Shown here: in pieces, positions 62,794 through 64,000 of the stretch
Layout: each line of letters opens with the position of its first letter
Numbering within the stretch: the stretch's first letter is position 1
NCBI GenBank assembly: GCA_033391075.1
Contig: JAWPMV010000005.1
Coordinates: forward strand, 434,001-498,000
Source of the DNA: Bacteroidia bacterium
Lineage (GTDB): Bacteria; Bacteroidota; Bacteroidia; J057
DNA: 64,000 nucleotides
Reading direction: 5' to 3'
Program-made: the position numbers and the translations under genes
The notes under the pieces: model-generated
Seen by the model: only the letters and a program-made list of their open reading frames with translations
What the model was told of the DNA's origin: nothing
The model's database searches: none

Positions 62794-64000
62794 ATGATAA
62801 GAAGAAGTACACTTTCACTTTGCGCTCTACTCCTGTTATTGTTCGAATTTCAAGCTGCCCGTAGTCAAAATAGCGAGTACTATCAGCAGGCTATTATTAT
62901 TGAATTAGAAGAAGAGCTCACTGCCGCTCAACAAAAGGAAATAAAAGAAATATTCACAAGTATCAATTTGAAAGGGAGACATGCCGTCTGGCAGCTCCCT
63001 TTTTCTTTTTATAATGCTTCACCTAAAGCCCTTGAGGAAAAACTGGACCAATGGACTGCACTCAGTGGTATTAAGCGGATAGAACCCAATTATGCCTATA
63101 GCATCCTCAATGGGATTCCTGATGATCCTGAACTTGAGAAACAATGGCCGGCTGATATGATTTCAGGAAATGATGGCAATATAGATCTTCTATCCGCCTG
63201 GAATTTGCATCCGGGTGAGAAAGCCATAATTGCGGGCATCATTGATACAGGCATTGACTTTGGGCACGAAGATTTACATCAAAATATCTGGCAAAATCTG
63301 GCAGAGGATAGTGATGGAGATGGTAGAACCATTGAACGAATAAATGGCCAGTGGGTATTGGACCCTGGAGATTTGGATGGAATAGATGCTGATCAAAATG
63401 GCTATACCGATGACCTGGTGGGGTGGGACTTTGTGAATAATGACAACAATCCTTTTGATGACAATGGGCATGGGACCCATATCGCGGGTATCATGGGAGC
63501 AAAAGGGAATAATGGAAAGGGCATCGCAGGGGTAAACTGGAACATGAAACTCATGGCTTTGAAGGCTTTTGATGCAAATGGAGATGGTGCTCTATCTTCT
63601 ATTCTCCCAGCCATGAGATATGCCAGAAAAATGGGGGTTGATATCAGTAATAGTAGCTATGGGAGCCATGCTTTTAGCAGAATCATGTATGAGGAGATTG
63701 AAAAGCATGACAGAGACAAAAAATTAGTAGTTGCAGCTGCGGGAAATGAAGCCAGCAACAATTATACAAAGCCCGTCTACCCGGCCAGTTATGAGTTGGA
63801 TAATATAGTCTCAGTAGCTGCAGGAGATAATCAGGGAGAATTAAGTACTTTTTCAAATTACGGTTTGTATTCTGTGGACCTTATGGCTCCCGGATCTCAA
63901 ATTTACAGCAGCCTGCCCCATGGAGGATATGGCTATAAAGATGGGACGTCTATGGCGGCACCCTTTGTAACAGGCACCTTAGCCCTGATTTGGTCCTTTG
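62794..64000 (+). CDS. Subtilisin-like (S8) serine protease, partial at the right edge
   Basis: The open reading frame starts at ATG 62794 and continues past 64000; 402 codons are visible. A signal peptide ends in ARSQ (about residue 25). A short inhibitor-like propeptide (about 30-110) precedes the S8 domain. The triad is visible: Asp151 in AGIIDTGIDFGHED, His226 in GHGTHIAGIMG and Ser386 in GTSMAAPFV. The oxyanion Asn is in AAAGNEAS. It should be secreted, and by analogy with other proteases here a T9SS sorting domain may follow downstream, outside the window. It is an extracellular protease for protein scavenging (inferred). The family call is secure. Confidence 0.93.
   Translation, partial: MIRRSTLSLCALLLLLFEFQAARSQNSEYYQQAIIIELEEELTAAQQKEIKEIFTSINLKGRHAVWQLPFSFYNASPKALEEKLDQWTALSGIKRIEPNYAYSILNGIPDDPELEKQWPADMISGNDGNIDLLSAWNLHPGEKAIIAGIIDTGIDFGHEDLHQNIWQNLAEDSDGDGRTIERINGQWVLDPGDLDGIDADQNGYTDDLVGWDFVNNDNNPFDDNGHGTHIAGIMGAKGNNGKGIAGVNWNMKLMALKAFDANGDGALSSILPAMRYARKMGVDISNSSYGSHAFSRIMYEEIEKHDRDKKLVVAAAGNEASNNYTKPVYPASYELDNIVSVAAGDNQGELSTFSNYGLYSVDLMAPGSQIYSSLPHGGYGYKDGTSMAAPFVTGTLALIWSF

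Overview
The window looks like DNA from a member of the Bacteroidota, probably a marine or free-living member of the Saprospiria/Cytophagia type (inferred). Signs are C-terminal sorting domains of the type IX secretion system (T9SS) at 10108-11988, 22802-25192 and 46603-47655, TonB-dependent receptors with carboxypeptidase-regulatory domains, LytTR and TPR-kinase signalling, DUF4249 and DUF4331 proteins, and -33/-7 promoters of the TTTG / TAnnTTTG type. No rRNA or tRNA gene was recognised.

Layout. 1-590 is a lipoprotein and 686-1276 an ECF sigma factor. 1686-6583 is a four-gene run: secreted cupredoxin, porin-like barrel, TPR histidine kinase, NarL-type regulator. 6721-11988 holds a five-POTRA BamA-like protein, a PorT-like barrel and a secreted beta-lactamase-fold hydrolase. 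12136-16715 is a compact module of ECF sigma factor, membrane TPR protein and membrane-anchored TPR-CHAT protease. 16845-19655 carries a SorAB-like sulfite dehydrogenase and a sterol-desaturase-family protein. 19867-25192 has a TonB-family receptor and a secreted metzincin. 25771-29720 has ThuA, MORN-repeat, M19-like and 5'-nucleotidase genes.

The most striking part is 29765-33580, the replication and partition region of a replicon. It contains a Rep_3/RepB-type initiator, about fourteen 15-bp iterons, a perfect palindrome made of two inverted iterons, a small ParA ATPase, a partner protein with two ribbon-helix-helix-like units in one chain, and, directly upstream of parA, about 540 bp that read in one unbroken 8-bp register. 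I interpret this as an oriV plus a type-Ib-like partition locus with a contiguous 8-bp centromere array. It implies that the window comes from a plasmid, megaplasmid or chromid, or from an integrated one. The unspaced octamer array with a single-chain tandem RHH protein is the best candidate for an undescribed system.

33825-45287 carries an S9 peptidase, an SDR, DoxX, a TPR lipoprotein, a DUF4331 protein split over two genes, a MATE transporter and a DUF4249/TonB receptor pair. 45516-48445 is a LytS/LytR pair interrupted by a T9SS cargo gene, with a 21-bp-period direct repeat just upstream. 48550-49158 has a C-terminus resembling effector-associated domain 11. 49226-62450 carries a hydroxypyruvate-isomerase-like protein, a TolB/amidohydrolase fusion, a class III cyclase with an altered substrate-specificity lysine, an AAA ATPase, a KilA-N protein, an ADP-ribosylglycohydrolase lipoprotein, a large helical protein and a methyltransferase. 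A subtilisin (62794 onward) runs off the right edge.
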